A DNA stretch of 41,803 bases, taken from positions 1 through 41,803 of the forward strand of contig CAYRFQ010000067.1 of NCBI GenBank assembly GCA_964423615.1, given 5' to 3'. This DNA is from CAYRFQ01 sp964423615 (GTDB taxonomy: Bacteria; Planctomycetota; Planctomycetia; Gemmatales; Gemmataceae). The first letter of the stretch is position 1. Each line of letters starts with the position of its first letter. Shown here in pieces: positions 7,848 to 15,951 of this stretch. The notes under the pieces were generated by a model. The model saw only the letters and a list, made by a program, of their open reading frames with translations, ran no database searches and was not told the origin of the DNA. A program made the translations under genes and the position numbers.

Positions 7848-8491
7848 GGTAATCCTCACTTGCTGGAATATCCGGAATGGTTGTGCAAACCTGTGTCATT
7901 CATTGGTTTGATCACGGAGGCTATCGTACCGACCATACAGGAGACAGGCAAATATTTGCGCCTCCGGAGATTGCACTGTAACCGGTTAAGAAATCCGGAT
8001 TGTCAAAGAGGTAGGGGTTCCAAGGGATTAACGAGGAGACGGGTTACTTCTGTTTTCCTGAAACGGTCGAGTCGAGCGTTCCCGTTTGTGTTGGGTACGG
8101 TTTGCGGTCCCAGGGCGTTTCCTGCTTTGTCGAGGTTTGGCCATCTCCCCACGGGTGCCGTCGGACAAATGAGCTTCGGAGGCTTACAGCCACGGCTCGG
8201 ATCTCTCGCCGCAGCGCGGTTGAAAATCCAAACCACGAAACTCATTTTCCGACTAACCAAGGCGATCCAGGATTTTGAGTATTGCACCTGTGAGGTCTGA
8301 AGTCTTCCCTCAGCCTAGAAAGTGAGACTGCCTGTGAAAGGAAAAGCTGCGGGTTCTACGTCAACCCTGTTTAGAGCGATTCACGCTTGTATTGGGTACA
8401 ATTTTCCGCTGCAATCCTATCTCGAGAAGGGCGCACTTGGGCTCAGAAATTCGGCGACTGCAAACTGTACCCAACACGACCGGAAACCGCC
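7848..8491. other. Intergenic stretch carrying a short dispersed repeat
   Basis: About 640 bases downstream of the DUF1579 gene and upstream of the reductase. I see no gene with a start signal. The region holds three copies of an element centred on TTGGGTAC (listed separately). Confidence 0.5.
8074..8490. repeat. Three copies of a 35-40 bp element around TTGGGTAC
   Basis: Copy A 8074-8110 (+), copy B 8374-8408 (+), copy C 8451-8490 (-). A and the reverse complement of C share GTGTTGGGTAC followed by (A/G)GTTTGC(A/G)GTC and a similar TTCCG-containing left side. A and B share GAGCG, then GTTTGTG/GCTTGTA, then TTGGGTAC. B and C face each other and can form a hairpin with TTGGGTACA/TGTACCCAA. 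A related 21-mer lies at 13618-13638 before the desaturase gene (18 of 21 matches with B). Confidence 0.6.
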
Positions 8492-9103
8492 TTAGTTATT
8501 CTTTTTGTTGCGTTTCTTTCTTTCGGCTCGCAGGTAATTCAATTCCATCATCAAGAACTCTGGTCCGCCACTCAGGTCTTGGCGATACATTTTGAAGGTG
8601 TGCTGATTTTTTCCTTTTACAGTCAGAACGTCCTTGGATTTCCATTTCTTTCCGGAATACGGGTCGAATAAGACACCTCGATATGTGAATGTTTTTGTGC
8701 TGGAATCGTAAGTTCCTTCGTTTGGCATGATGGCCGTGCTCATGGAATCGACCCAGGACCCAACGAATTTCTTCTTGGCACGGTCGTAGCCTGTCATACC
8801 CATGCCCGAGAAAGGCTTGCCAAACACTTCTCCCTTGTACTCTTCAACGAGATACCTTTTCCCAAAGACCCACTTCCGAGTCGACGTGGCTTTCGACGTC
8901 GTAGGCTCCTCACCGGGGTTCATGTAGAACTTGCCCTCGACGTTCCAGCGACCCGCGAGAGGTTGCAAGTATTTATGTTCTTTGCCGGGTGTCCCGTACT
9001 TCTGGAAACCCTTTTCGAAGTCTTCCTTGGTCTGACCGAGACTCGGACTGACAAAAACGATTCCCAAACAAAGCGCAGCAGCGAACGTCGTCCACCTTTT
9101 CAT
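8492..9103 (-). CDS. Secreted DUF1579 family protein
   Basis: 203 residues from the ATG at 9103; AAAGGA lies just upstream. The signal peptide MKRWTTFAAALCLGIVFVSP ends near SLGQ (about residue 24). The mature part follows the DUF1579 pattern: LAGRWNVEGKFYMNPGEEP, KRYLVEEYKGEVFGKPFSGM, GYDRAKKKFVGSWVDS and LLF-DPYSGKKWKSKDVL-type strands. DUF1579 proteins are lipocalin-like beta barrels common in planctomycete exported proteomes, with no proven activity. The C-terminus is very basic (RAERKKRNKKNN). One TTGGGTAC repeat lies directly after the stop and another GGGTACA occurs at 9129-9135 in the leader. Confidence 0.87.
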   Translation of the reverse strand: MKRWTTFAAALCLGIVFVSPSLGQTKEDFEKGFQKYGTPGKEHKYLQPLAGRWNVEGKFYMNPGEEPTTSKATSTRKWVFGKRYLVEEYKGEVFGKPFSGMGMTGYDRAKKKFVGSWVDSMSTAIMPNEGTYDSSTKTFTYRGVLFDPYSGKKWKSKDVLTVKGKNQHTFKMYRQDLSGGPEFLMMELNYLRAERKKRNKKNN

Positions 9104-9300
9104 GAGAACATCCTTTGTGAGAGAAAGTGGGTACAATGGACATCGAGATTCGATCCCAAAATGTCCCATTCCGAGAAACTGAACGTTTCATTGAGTTTGC
9201 GTATTAGACCAAGTTGGACTAGTTGACGCAAGATCACCTGGTAGTTTTTGTTCACTTTCCGAAAGACCACTTCAAAGCGAGAAATCGGGGGGCCATTTCG

Positions 9301-10050
9301 ATGCGATGGATGGCTGTGGTTCAGACGCTTGGCACGAACGACTGGCGAAACATTCGCCGTGATGCGCTTCTACGTTGGATGGTCGTGATTCCGTTGTTCG
9401 TGGCCTTTCTGGTTCGGATATTCCTACCTGTGATCCAACACAAACTCACGGTCGAACTCGGAGTTCTCGACCCGAAGCATGTCCACGATCTGCACCTGCT
9501 GATCATGACGGGGTTCTTTCTGCTGCTGAATCCCTTGTTAGTTGGATTCGTGATCGGCCTGTTGTTGCTCGACGAACGCGACGAGGGAACTCTGTTGGCC
9601 TTGCGTGTCTCGCCGTTGTCCCTGACCCATTATCTGCTCTACAAACTCACGACGCCGATGCTCGTGGCGACGGGCATGACGCTCGTTTGTTTTCCAATCA
9701 CGGGACTCGACATCGAGTTTCGCCCGGCCTTTGTGCTAGTCGTACTCGTGGCGTCGCTCGTGGCCCCGTTGATGGCGTTGTTCATGGCGGCCTTTTCCGC
9801 CGACAAAGTCCAAGGGTTCGCTCTCATGAAGGCTGCGAACGTTTTTTTAGTTCCGCCATTCGCTGCCTACTTTTTCGGAGCATGGTGGGAGGTGTTTTTC
9901 GGAATCTCGCCGGTCTATTGGATCATCGAGAGTTTTTGGCGAGCCGAGCGAGGCGATCCGACGATGTGGGTGTTTCTGTCGGTGGCGGTCGTGTATCAGT
10001 TGGTGTTGATTTGGGTTCTGTTGAGACGTTTTCGGATCATGGCGACATAG
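9301..10050 (+). CDS. ABC-2-type permease-like membrane protein
   Basis: 249 residues from the ATG at 9301 (GGGGG about 8 nt upstream; an ATG at 9310 is possible). About six hydrophobic helices are visible, including MVVIPLFVAFLVRIFL, LLLNPLLVGFVIGLLL, VLVASLVAPLMALFMAAF and VFLSVAVVYQLVLIWVLL. The segment GLLLLDERDEGTLLALRVSPLS matches the ABC-2 hallmark after the second helix (E-x-x-x-GTL-xx-L-xx-SPLS). Such proteins are permease halves of ABC exporters. No ATP-binding subunit is encoded nearby, so its partner must lie elsewhere. Confidence 0.75.
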   Translation: MRWMAVVQTLGTNDWRNIRRDALLRWMVVIPLFVAFLVRIFLPVIQHKLTVELGVLDPKHVHDLHLLIMTGFFLLLNPLLVGFVIGLLLLDERDEGTLLALRVSPLSLTHYLLYKLTTPMLVATGMTLVCFPITGLDIEFRPAFVLVVLVASLVAPLMALFMAAFSADKVQGFALMKAANVFLVPPFAAYFFGAWWEVFFGISPVYWIIESFWRAERGDPTMWVFLSVAVVYQLVLIWVLLRRFRIMAT

Positions 10051-10460
10051 CGTCTAGGTTGATCCTTCGATCATCAAGAACTGCCTGTGGAGCGGTCATT
10101 CCTGTCTGTGTAAGACCGAGGTCACCGTGGGTTTTCGGATTGAGAGCCATCTCCCAACACAAATAACCAAAATAATCTGAATCTCGTTCTTGACACGAAG
10201 TCCGGCCGATATGTAGAATACATGAAACTGAGATTCGGTCTCAATATCATGCAACAAGAAATTCGGAAGTCGATTTGTTCGTTGCCTAATCTTGAACTTT
10301 TCCGACGCTTGTTCCAGGTTTCGACTGAACCTCACCCACCATCAAGCTCGTTTCCTGAAAACTGGTTTCTTGAAAATGAGTCTACAGCAAACGAGTCCTC
10401 AGGAATGTCGCAGATTGACTTCCAAAAACCAATCTGCACAATTTGTAGGGCAGGGTTCCA
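10051..10460. other. Intergenic leader before bfd
   Basis: 410 bases. It holds a probable sigma-70 promoter (10190-10219) and a small dyad TGAGA/TCTCA (10229-10243). An open frame from 10222 overlaps bfd in another frame and is not believed. I could not find a convincing Fur box. Confidence 0.4.
10190..10219 (+). promoter_or_regulatory. Probable sigma-70 promoter for bfd
   Basis: TTGACA (10190-10195), an 18-nt spacer and TAGAAT (10214-10219). A dyad TGAGA-TTCGG-TCTCA (10229-10243) sits about where transcription would begin and could be an operator. The leader to bfd would be about 235 nt. Confidence 0.45.
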
Positions 10461-10730
10461 ATGGCCACACATATTTCCACAACCTCAAAATGCAGCCGCA
10501 CTTCCGACCAATCCTGCGGAGGGTGTAAGGCACGGACGGTGTGTCGGTGTTTGAAGATAACCGAAGAGACGATCATCGAGGCTCTCACGAACCTTGGTGT
10601 CTCGTCTCTTCAGGAACTTCGAACAGCAACAGACGCAGGCAATGGGTGCAACTGCTGTCACCGTCTTCTGATGAAGTATATCGATCGTTACGCTCAGCCT
10701 TCCTCGGTTTCCTCGCCGATTTTGTCCTGA
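10461..10730 (+). CDS. bfd: Bacterioferritin-associated ferredoxin (Bfd-like [2Fe-2S] protein)
   Basis: 89 residues; CAGGG lies 5 nt before the ATG. The Bfd motif C-x-C-(x32)-C-x2-C is exact: C28 and C30 in VCRCLKITEETI, C63 and C66 in GNGCNCCH. Bfd docks on bacterioferritin and passes electrons to reduce stored ferric iron for release. The protein has an N-terminal extension of about 25 residues with three more Cys (C11, C19, C22), longer than the usual 60-70 residue Bfd. The last 11 codons overlap, tail to tail, the 3' end of the bacterioferritin gene on the other strand. Expression is probably from the promoter-like site at 10190. Confidence 0.88.
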   Translation: MATHISTTSKCSRTSDQSCGGCKARTVCRCLKITEETIIEALTNLGVSSLQELRTATDAGNGCNCCHRLLMKYIDRYAQPSSVSSPILS

Positions 10731-11179
10731 AGGTAATTTTGGAGTCCGACCATTTTGATCAGATCGAGTTGGGCTTCGAGCCAGTCGATGTGCTCCTCGG
10801 ACTCTTGTAGAATCGGCTCAGCGAGCATCCGACTGCCGTTGTCTCCTTTTTCGCGAGCCAATTTGATGAGTTCGTTGTAGTGCTTTTGGCCCTTCAACTC
10901 GAGGGCCAAGTCATTCTGGAAATGCTCTTCGACGGTCGTGCCGACGCGGATCACGTCGTACCTGGCGATCTCCGGCACGCCCTCCAAAAACAAGATGTGG
11001 TCGATGAGCATCGTGGCGTGTCGCATTTCACCCATCGATTCTTCGTATTGTTTGGCCGCCAGCTTGTGCAAGCCCCAGTTTTTACACATCCTTGCCTGAC
11101 AGAAATACTGATTGATGGCTGTCAACTCGACGGTCAAGGCCCAATTCAATGACTCGATGACTTCGGGATCGCCCTTCAC
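10694..11179 (-). CDS. bfr: Bacterioferritin
   Basis: 161 residues, the usual Bfr length, from a GTG at 11179 with AAAGGA 7 nt upstream; MKGDPEVIESLN is the classic start. It forms a 24-subunit haem-containing iron store. Met52 (haem ligand) is in EMRHA. Ferroxidase ligands E18, E51, H54, E94 and H130 are present, but the expected E127 is Ser (ILQESEEHIDW; E. coli has ILRDEEGHIDW). Neighbouring E126 and E128/E129 might compensate. The 3' end overlaps bfd by 37 bp on the opposite strand, an arrangement that could give mutual antisense control. Confidence 0.95.
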   Translation of the reverse strand: MKGDPEVIESLNWALTVELTAINQYFCQARMCKNWGLHKLAAKQYEESMGEMRHATMLIDHILFLEGVPEIARYDVIRVGTTVEEHFQNDLALELKGQKHYNELIKLAREKGDNGSRMLAEPILQESEEHIDWLEAQLDLIKMVGLQNYLQDKIGEETEEG

Positions 11180-11527
11180 AACAATGTCCTTTCCAAAACT
11201 GCTTTCGCAGTATTAACGTCTTCGCGGGTTAAAGCGGTGTAAACAAATTCAACACCTTCATTGATAAACAAGTTTCCACCAAGAGGCAAGGAGCAGACCC
11301 GAGCGAAATTCCAGTCGCAATTCGCTCGGAACTTGGCTCGCTCTCTTCTTGAGACCTGGTCTGGCTATCCGGGGAGATTGCTTTCTTCCGAACGTGCGTT
11401 CCCTGCGTCTGCAACGGCGGCCTTCGTTGGAGAATTTGCTCGGTTTGCACCACTTGGCTTTGGAAGACTGGGTAAGATTGAGAAGGTTAAAGGTACGTTG
11501 AGTTCACGAAAGCTGCGGAGAAAGTCC

Positions 11528-13510
11528 ATGTGTGGAATCGCCGGTGCAATCGATTTGACAGGCAATCGTAGGTTGCCCCGATCCGTCCTCGAATCAATGG
11601 CTGACGCCATCTACCACCGAGGACCAGACGAAGACGGCTTCTTTCTGCAAGATGCTGTCGCAATGGCTTCTCGTCGCTTGAGCATCGTCGGCCTCGCAGA
11701 CGGACAGCAACCAATCTCCAACGAAACTGGAGACGTCACCGTCGTATACAACGGCGAGCTGTTTGACTTTCGGGAGAAACGACACGCACTCGAAACCAAA
11801 GGACACAAATTTCGCACAAGTTGTGACACCGAACTCATTCCCCATCTTTGGGAGCAATACGGGGAGAAATGCTTCGACCATATGAAAGGGCAATTCGCTT
11901 TTGCCCTGTGGGATCGTCGCCAACAACGCTTCATCCTGGCACGAGACCGGTTCGGCATTTGTCCGTTGTATTGGACTCGACAGGGCGACTGGTTGTTGTT
12001 CGCTTCAGAGATCAAGGCGCTTCTCGCCTCGGGAATGGTCGAACCACGGCCGAATCCACGTGGCATCAATCACGTCTTCACTTTCTTCGCAATGCCAGGT
12101 CCTATCACCGCGTTTGAGGGCATTTCGGCGCTCACACCAGGTCATTACCTCGACATCCGGCCGATGTCGGCAACCCAGACGAATCCTGCCATTCACGATC
12201 GCATCTACTGGGAACTCGACTTTCCTGAACAAGGAGACGAAGTCACCGGTGACAGCAATACTTTGATTCAGGAGTTCGAGAACAAGTTACTCGGAGCCGT
12301 CGAAAAACGTCTTCGTGCCGACGTGCCAGTGGTGTCCTACTTGAGCGGGGGCGTCGACTCGAGTATCGTCGTGGCCATGGCGAACAAAATCCGCCGCGAA
12401 CCAATCCGCACGTTTACGATCCAAATCGACGATCCGTTACTCGACGAAACGAGCGAAGCCGCGATGGTCGCACGGCACGTTGCTTCTCATCCAGCCGTCC
12501 TACGCTGTGGTGCCGAAGAAGTCTCCAACACCTACCCGCGTCTCGTTCGTGCGGCCGAAAGTCCAGTCATCGATACGTCGTGTGCCGCCCTGTTGTTACT
12601 CGCCGAACAGGTCAACCGCGACGACAAAAAAGTGGCCTTGACCGGCGAAGGCGCAGACGAATGGTTGGGCAGCTACCCTTGGTTCAAGATTCATAAATTA
12701 TTGAGCTATCTCGATGTTATCCCTGGAATTCGATTGAGCCAGAAGGTTCGCAACCTCTATTTAAAGCTCTCCGGCTCGCCTCGCTTCGACCAGAAAGTCG
12801 TGCAGGAATCACAAGCCATCCTCGGCGGACACAACGGTTGGTTGGACATCTACGGGGTCGTCAGTGCGGCCAAGCTACGGTTCTTCAACCCTTACATGCG
12901 TGAAGTGATGGCAGAAGGAGTGCCGCTTGGAGATATCGGGATCAATACCGAACGGTTACGAAAATGGCACCCGTTCCACCGATCCGTATACGTCGGCGGT
13001 CGGATTCATCTTCCTGGTCTCCTGCTTCACGCCAAGGGAGATCGGGTGGCCATGAACTCGTCCGTCGAGACACGGTATCCATTCCTCGACGAAGACGTCT
13101 ACGGATTTCTGGCTTCGTTGCACCCCAAATGGAAATTACGCGGCATCCAGCGCGACAAGCACATCTTACGACTGTTAGCCGAACGGTGGTTGCCGAAACA
13201 GATTGCCCGCCGACGGAAGGCGATGTTTCGGGCTCCCTTCGACAGCTTCCACCTCGGAAATCCGCCGAAGTATGTTGACCAACTGTTCAGTCGGGACTCC
13301 CTCATCAAGTCCGGATATTTTGATGTCGATGCCGTTCTCCACTGGCGAGAACACTTCAAAAAGTTGAACCCTCGCGCCAACCAACGCCTCTCGATCGAGA
13401 TGGGATTGGTAGGCATCTTTTCGACACAGTTATGGCATCACTTGTTCATCGATTCGAGCCTGTGTGAGTTACCAGGTCTTAATTTTGTTCGCCAGGTAGC
13501 ATCCGCATAA
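11528..13510 (+). CDS. asnB: Asparagine synthase (glutamine-hydrolysing)
   Basis: 660 residues. The start is fixed by the ATG before TGT: Cys2 of MCGIAGAID is the N-terminal glutamine amidotransferase nucleophile, and GGAGA lies 6 nt upstream. The class II GATase domain (about 1-215) shows YHRGPDEDG, RRLSIVGL and VYNGELFDFR. The synthetase domain carries the ATP-pyrophosphatase loop SYLSGGVDSS (about 269-278) and LTGEGADEWLGSYPWFK, and ends with VETRYPFLDEDVYGF and RRRKAMFRAPF. It makes asparagine from aspartate, ATP and glutamine in the cytosol. The length and class resemble the AsnB group used both in amino acid supply and in surface-polymer or peptide amidation. The next gene is 148 nt downstream with its own promoter-like signal. 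Confidence 0.95.
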   Translation: MCGIAGAIDLTGNRRLPRSVLESMADAIYHRGPDEDGFFLQDAVAMASRRLSIVGLADGQQPISNETGDVTVVYNGELFDFREKRHALETKGHKFRTSCDTELIPHLWEQYGEKCFDHMKGQFAFALWDRRQQRFILARDRFGICPLYWTRQGDWLLFASEIKALLASGMVEPRPNPRGINHVFTFFAMPGPITAFEGISALTPGHYLDIRPMSATQTNPAIHDRIYWELDFPEQGDEVTGDSNTLIQEFENKLLGAVEKRLRADVPVVSYLSGGVDSSIVVAMANKIRREPIRTFTIQIDDPLLDETSEAAMVARHVASHPAVLRCGAEEVSNTYPRLVRAAESPVIDTSCAALLLLAEQVNRDDKKVALTGEGADEWLGSYPWFKIHKLLSYLDVIPGIRLSQKVRNLYLKLSGSPRFDQKVVQESQAILGGHNGWLDIYGVVSAAKLRFFNPYMREVMAEGVPLGDIGINTERLRKWHPFHRSVYVGGRIHLPGLLLHAKGDRVAMNSSVETRYPFLDEDVYGFLASLHPKWKLRGIQRDKHILRLLAERWLPKQIARRRKAMFRAPFDSFHLGNPPKYVDQLFSRDSLIKSGYFDVDAVLHWREHFKKLNPRANQRLSIEMGLVGIFSTQLWHHLFIDSSLCELPGLNFVRQVASA

Positions 13511-13606
13511 TCGAAACAGACTGCCCAAAAAAACGATTTGTGAAGCTGAAGAATATTGCAGGCGATCGAGACCACTATTTGAACATGCTTACAATTCAGA
13601 TTAGAC

Positions 13607-13638
13607 TATAATACTCTTTCACGGCTTTATTGGGTACA
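13607..13638 (+). promoter_or_regulatory. -10-like TATAAT followed by a TTGGGTAC element
   Basis: TATAAT at 13607-13612 has no good -35 at normal spacing. Six bases later begins TTCACG...ATTGGGTACA (13618-13638), matching the intergenic copy at 8380-8400 in 18 of 21 positions. It ends 20 nt before the desaturase ATG. Confidence 0.4.
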
Positions 13639-13658
13639 GAAGATAAATAGAGTTGGAT

Positions 13659-15056
13659 ATGGCAACTACAACACTCCCCTCGCAAACAACACAGTCCATA
13701 AAGGGCGTCTGGTTCAAACAGCGACTGCAAGAACTTCGGAAAACCGATAACTTTACCAATCTATATTACTTGTTCCGAACGTACCTCTTTTTCGCTTTCG
13801 TCATCGGCGGAACGATCTGGTTCTACTACTATCAAGCCAGTCAGGAATTGTCGTTCTGGTGGAACATTCCGGTAACTATCATGGCGATCATCCTGATCGG
13901 AGCCGGACAACACCAACTCACCGGCCTCGCCCACGAAGCATCGCATCACATCCTGTTCAAAAATCGGATTTGGAATGACCTGGCCTCCGACTGGTTCTGT
14001 ATGTTCCCAATGTACAGTTGCACGCAACATTACAGGTTGCAACACATGGCCCATCACCAGTTCGTCAACGATCCGCAACGTGATCCAGACGTTTCACAAC
14101 TCGAAACCAGCGGCCACTGGCTCGAATTTCCTTTGAGCAAGTTGAAGTTCTTGATGGTTTTGGTGAAACAATTGTGGATACCAAACTTGATTCGTTACAT
14201 GCGAATTCGAGCCAAATATAATGCGCTGCCGACCGATAAAAATCCATACTTGCGTAAAGATTGGAAGCCAGTCAAGACTCCAGTCCGTGTCGGCATTTTG
14301 TATCTGCTCCTGCAAGTTTCGCTGTTGTCCAGTTTGGGGTGGATGACTGCCACTTCTGACAGTTTTGGGTGGAGGGTCGTGTTCGCGGTGGCTCCACTGT
14401 TGGCCTACGCAGCTGCTATGGTTTTCTATGCGAGGATTCCGTCAGCCTGGTATCACCATAGCCGTGTGCACCCGGTCATTTCGATGCGCTCCATGACGCT
14501 CATGCGAATTAGCTATCTAACGGCTTTGTTCGTAAGCATGGCCTGGTTGAGTGTCCTCGTCGACCCGTGGACGCCGGTCTATTATTTGCTCCTTTGGATC
14601 GTACCAATCTTCACGTCATTTTCGTTTTTCATGATCCTTCGGCAACTTGTTCAACACGGTAATGGAGGACGAGGCTGGTTGACGAATACACGCGTCTTTT
14701 TGGTCAACCCCTTTATCCGCTTCGCAGTGTTTCCTCTGGGACAAGATTATCACTTGCCACACCATCTTTATGCAAGCATTCCGCACTATCGGCTAAAACA
14801 ACTACACGAAGCATTAATGGAATGCACCGAGTACCGTCAACAAGCTGTCGTCGTGGAAGGCTATTTCTTTCCTCACCACCATCCTCAGATTCATCCAACG
14901 GTGTTGGACGTGCTTGGGCCAGATTATCATTACAAAGCCGACGATCTATATATCGATAATGATGTATTGGAAGGCGTCGAGGTGGATGATAAAGAGATGA
15001 TTCTCAGGGAAGCCGAAGAAGAAAAACGCCGATATCGAGAGAGCCTCGAAGCATAA
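13659..15056 (+). CDS. Membrane fatty acid desaturase
   Basis: 465 residues from the ATG at 13659 (weak ribosome site). The three histidine boxes of membrane di-iron desaturases are present: H92-EASHH (HxxxHH), H129-MAHH and H365-LPHH. Hydrophobic spans around residues 40-60, 71-90, 208-230, 240-260, 285-305 and 310-335 place the boxes on the cytosolic face. The enzyme inserts a double bond into acyl chains, or acts as a related hydroxylase or ketolase, using O2 and an electron donor. The C-terminal tail after residue 400 is long and charged (EEEKRRYRESLEA). Low temperature is a usual inducer in the family; here only a -10-like box and a repeat element are seen upstream. Confidence 0.9.
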   Translation: MATTTLPSQTTQSIKGVWFKQRLQELRKTDNFTNLYYLFRTYLFFAFVIGGTIWFYYYQASQELSFWWNIPVTIMAIILIGAGQHQLTGLAHEASHHILFKNRIWNDLASDWFCMFPMYSCTQHYRLQHMAHHQFVNDPQRDPDVSQLETSGHWLEFPLSKLKFLMVLVKQLWIPNLIRYMRIRAKYNALPTDKNPYLRKDWKPVKTPVRVGILYLLLQVSLLSSLGWMTATSDSFGWRVVFAVAPLLAYAAAMVFYARIPSAWYHHSRVHPVISMRSMTLMRISYLTALFVSMAWLSVLVDPWTPVYYLLLWIVPIFTSFSFFMILRQLVQHGNGGRGWLTNTRVFLVNPFIRFAVFPLGQDYHLPHHLYASIPHYRLKQLHEALMECTEYRQQAVVVEGYFFPHHHPQIHPTVLDVLGPDYHYKADDLYIDNDVLEGVEVDDKEMILREAEEEKRRYRESLEA

Positions 15057-15113
15057 CTATCTTGACATTTTTAGTGAAATGGTTCGTTAGATCACCTAGC
15101 GTTAGCATCTCCA

Positions 15114-15156
15114 GCGGCTCACTAAACTTCGCGAAAGCGTTTGTTTGGTGGGCCGC
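15114..15156. terminator. Strong hairpin between convergent genes
   Basis: GCGGCTCACTAAAC (15114-15127) pairs with GTTTGGTGGGCCGC (15143-15156), 14 pairs including two G-U. The loop holds a further CGC-GAAA-GCG mini-hairpin with a GNRA tetraloop. There is no T-run on either side. It lies between the desaturase and the minus-strand metal-binding gene. Confidence 0.55.
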
Positions 15157-15307
15157 GGATATATCATCCGCTTAACCATAAAACAAACCGAACTCACCTG
15201 TGTGGTCAGGCGAGTCCGGCGAAACAGGTCAACCGACCTGTGAGGGCTCCTCACTTTTCAGTCATAAACGAGCACCGGATGGATGCTCGCCACCTCTCCC
15301 AACTCTC

Positions 15308-15760
15308 TTACTCAGCACTCTTGACGACGAATCCTTTTTTGAAGGATTTGTTATTGAAAATCATGTTGATTTGCTTCCGCAACTTTGCATCAACAGTTTT
15401 GCCTTTGCAGTTGTTGCAGCAGAAGCAAACATCGGCACCAGCGATGCTGATTTTGGTTTCTGGGTTCAAACCACGACCGCTGTAGGGGCATTTCTTCTGG
15501 ACAGCTTGGCCAGTCATCACGAGTTGGTGATTAGCTTTGGCGATGAACTTTTTGTTGTTCGCCATGAACTTGGCCTTGCAGTTTCCGCAGCAGAAGTAAA
15601 CTTTGCCACCGTTGAACTTGACAAATTGTGCTTTGTTGATCGCTCGTTTGGCGACGACGCACATGACCTTCTTCTCGCCTTCTCCGCCAGCCTGAGTAGG
15701 AGTAATGTTGAGAAACAGAGCAGCAGCGAACAATGATGCGAGAGCAATGTACTTAGTCAT
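15308..15760 (-). CDS. Secreted protein with two TRASH/YHS-like metal-binding repeats
   Basis: 150 residues from the ATG at 15760 (GAGGT 8 nt upstream). Signal peptide: MTKYIALASLFAAALFLNIT, cleaved after TQA (residue 24). Two similar repeats follow. The first has C34 (VMC), then YFCCGNCKAKF (C57, C58, C61); the second has C91 (KKCPYSG), then CFCCNNCKGK (C112, C114, C115, C118). The spacing C...(20-22)...CCxxC and the FCCxNCKxK core recall TRASH/YHS treble-clef metal sites, known in heavy-metal sensing and in copper or mercury proteins. The mature protein is very Lys-rich. It lies downstream of another Cys-rich exported protein on the same strand. Confidence 0.82.
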   Translation of the reverse strand: MTKYIALASLFAAALFLNITPTQAGGEGEKKVMCVVAKRAINKAQFVKFNGGKVYFCCGNCKAKFMANNKKFIAKANHQLVMTGQAVQKKCPYSGRGLNPETKISIAGADVCFCCNNCKGKTVDAKLRKQINMIFNNKSFKKGFVVKSAE

Positions 15761-15951
15761 TGGAAATACCTCGTGTGAATAGTGAGAGACAATGGAAACA
15801 GACAATAAGCAAGAATTACGCATTGAAGCCAACGCCAACGACTGGCGCAGCAACGTACAACAGGGACAACGAGTGCAAAAGTGTTTAGCCCGCAATACGA
15901 TGGCGGTAACACCCCGCAACAAATACGGAACCTAGGTAAGTGAGGAGTTGG

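Noticed and set aside
7113..8300. 395-codon plus-strand open frame
   Set aside because: It runs antisense through the reductase gene and into the repeat-bearing intergenic region; there is no ribosome site and no family-like sequence, whereas the opposite strand has all dehydrogenase motifs.
10367..10385. Fur-box-like GAAAATGAGTC near bfd
   Set aside because: Too few matches to the 19-bp palindrome; no symmetric half is present.
10222..10554. 110-codon ORF before bfd
   Set aside because: It overlaps bfd in another frame, has no ribosome site, and the bfd frame holds the exact iron-sulfur motif.
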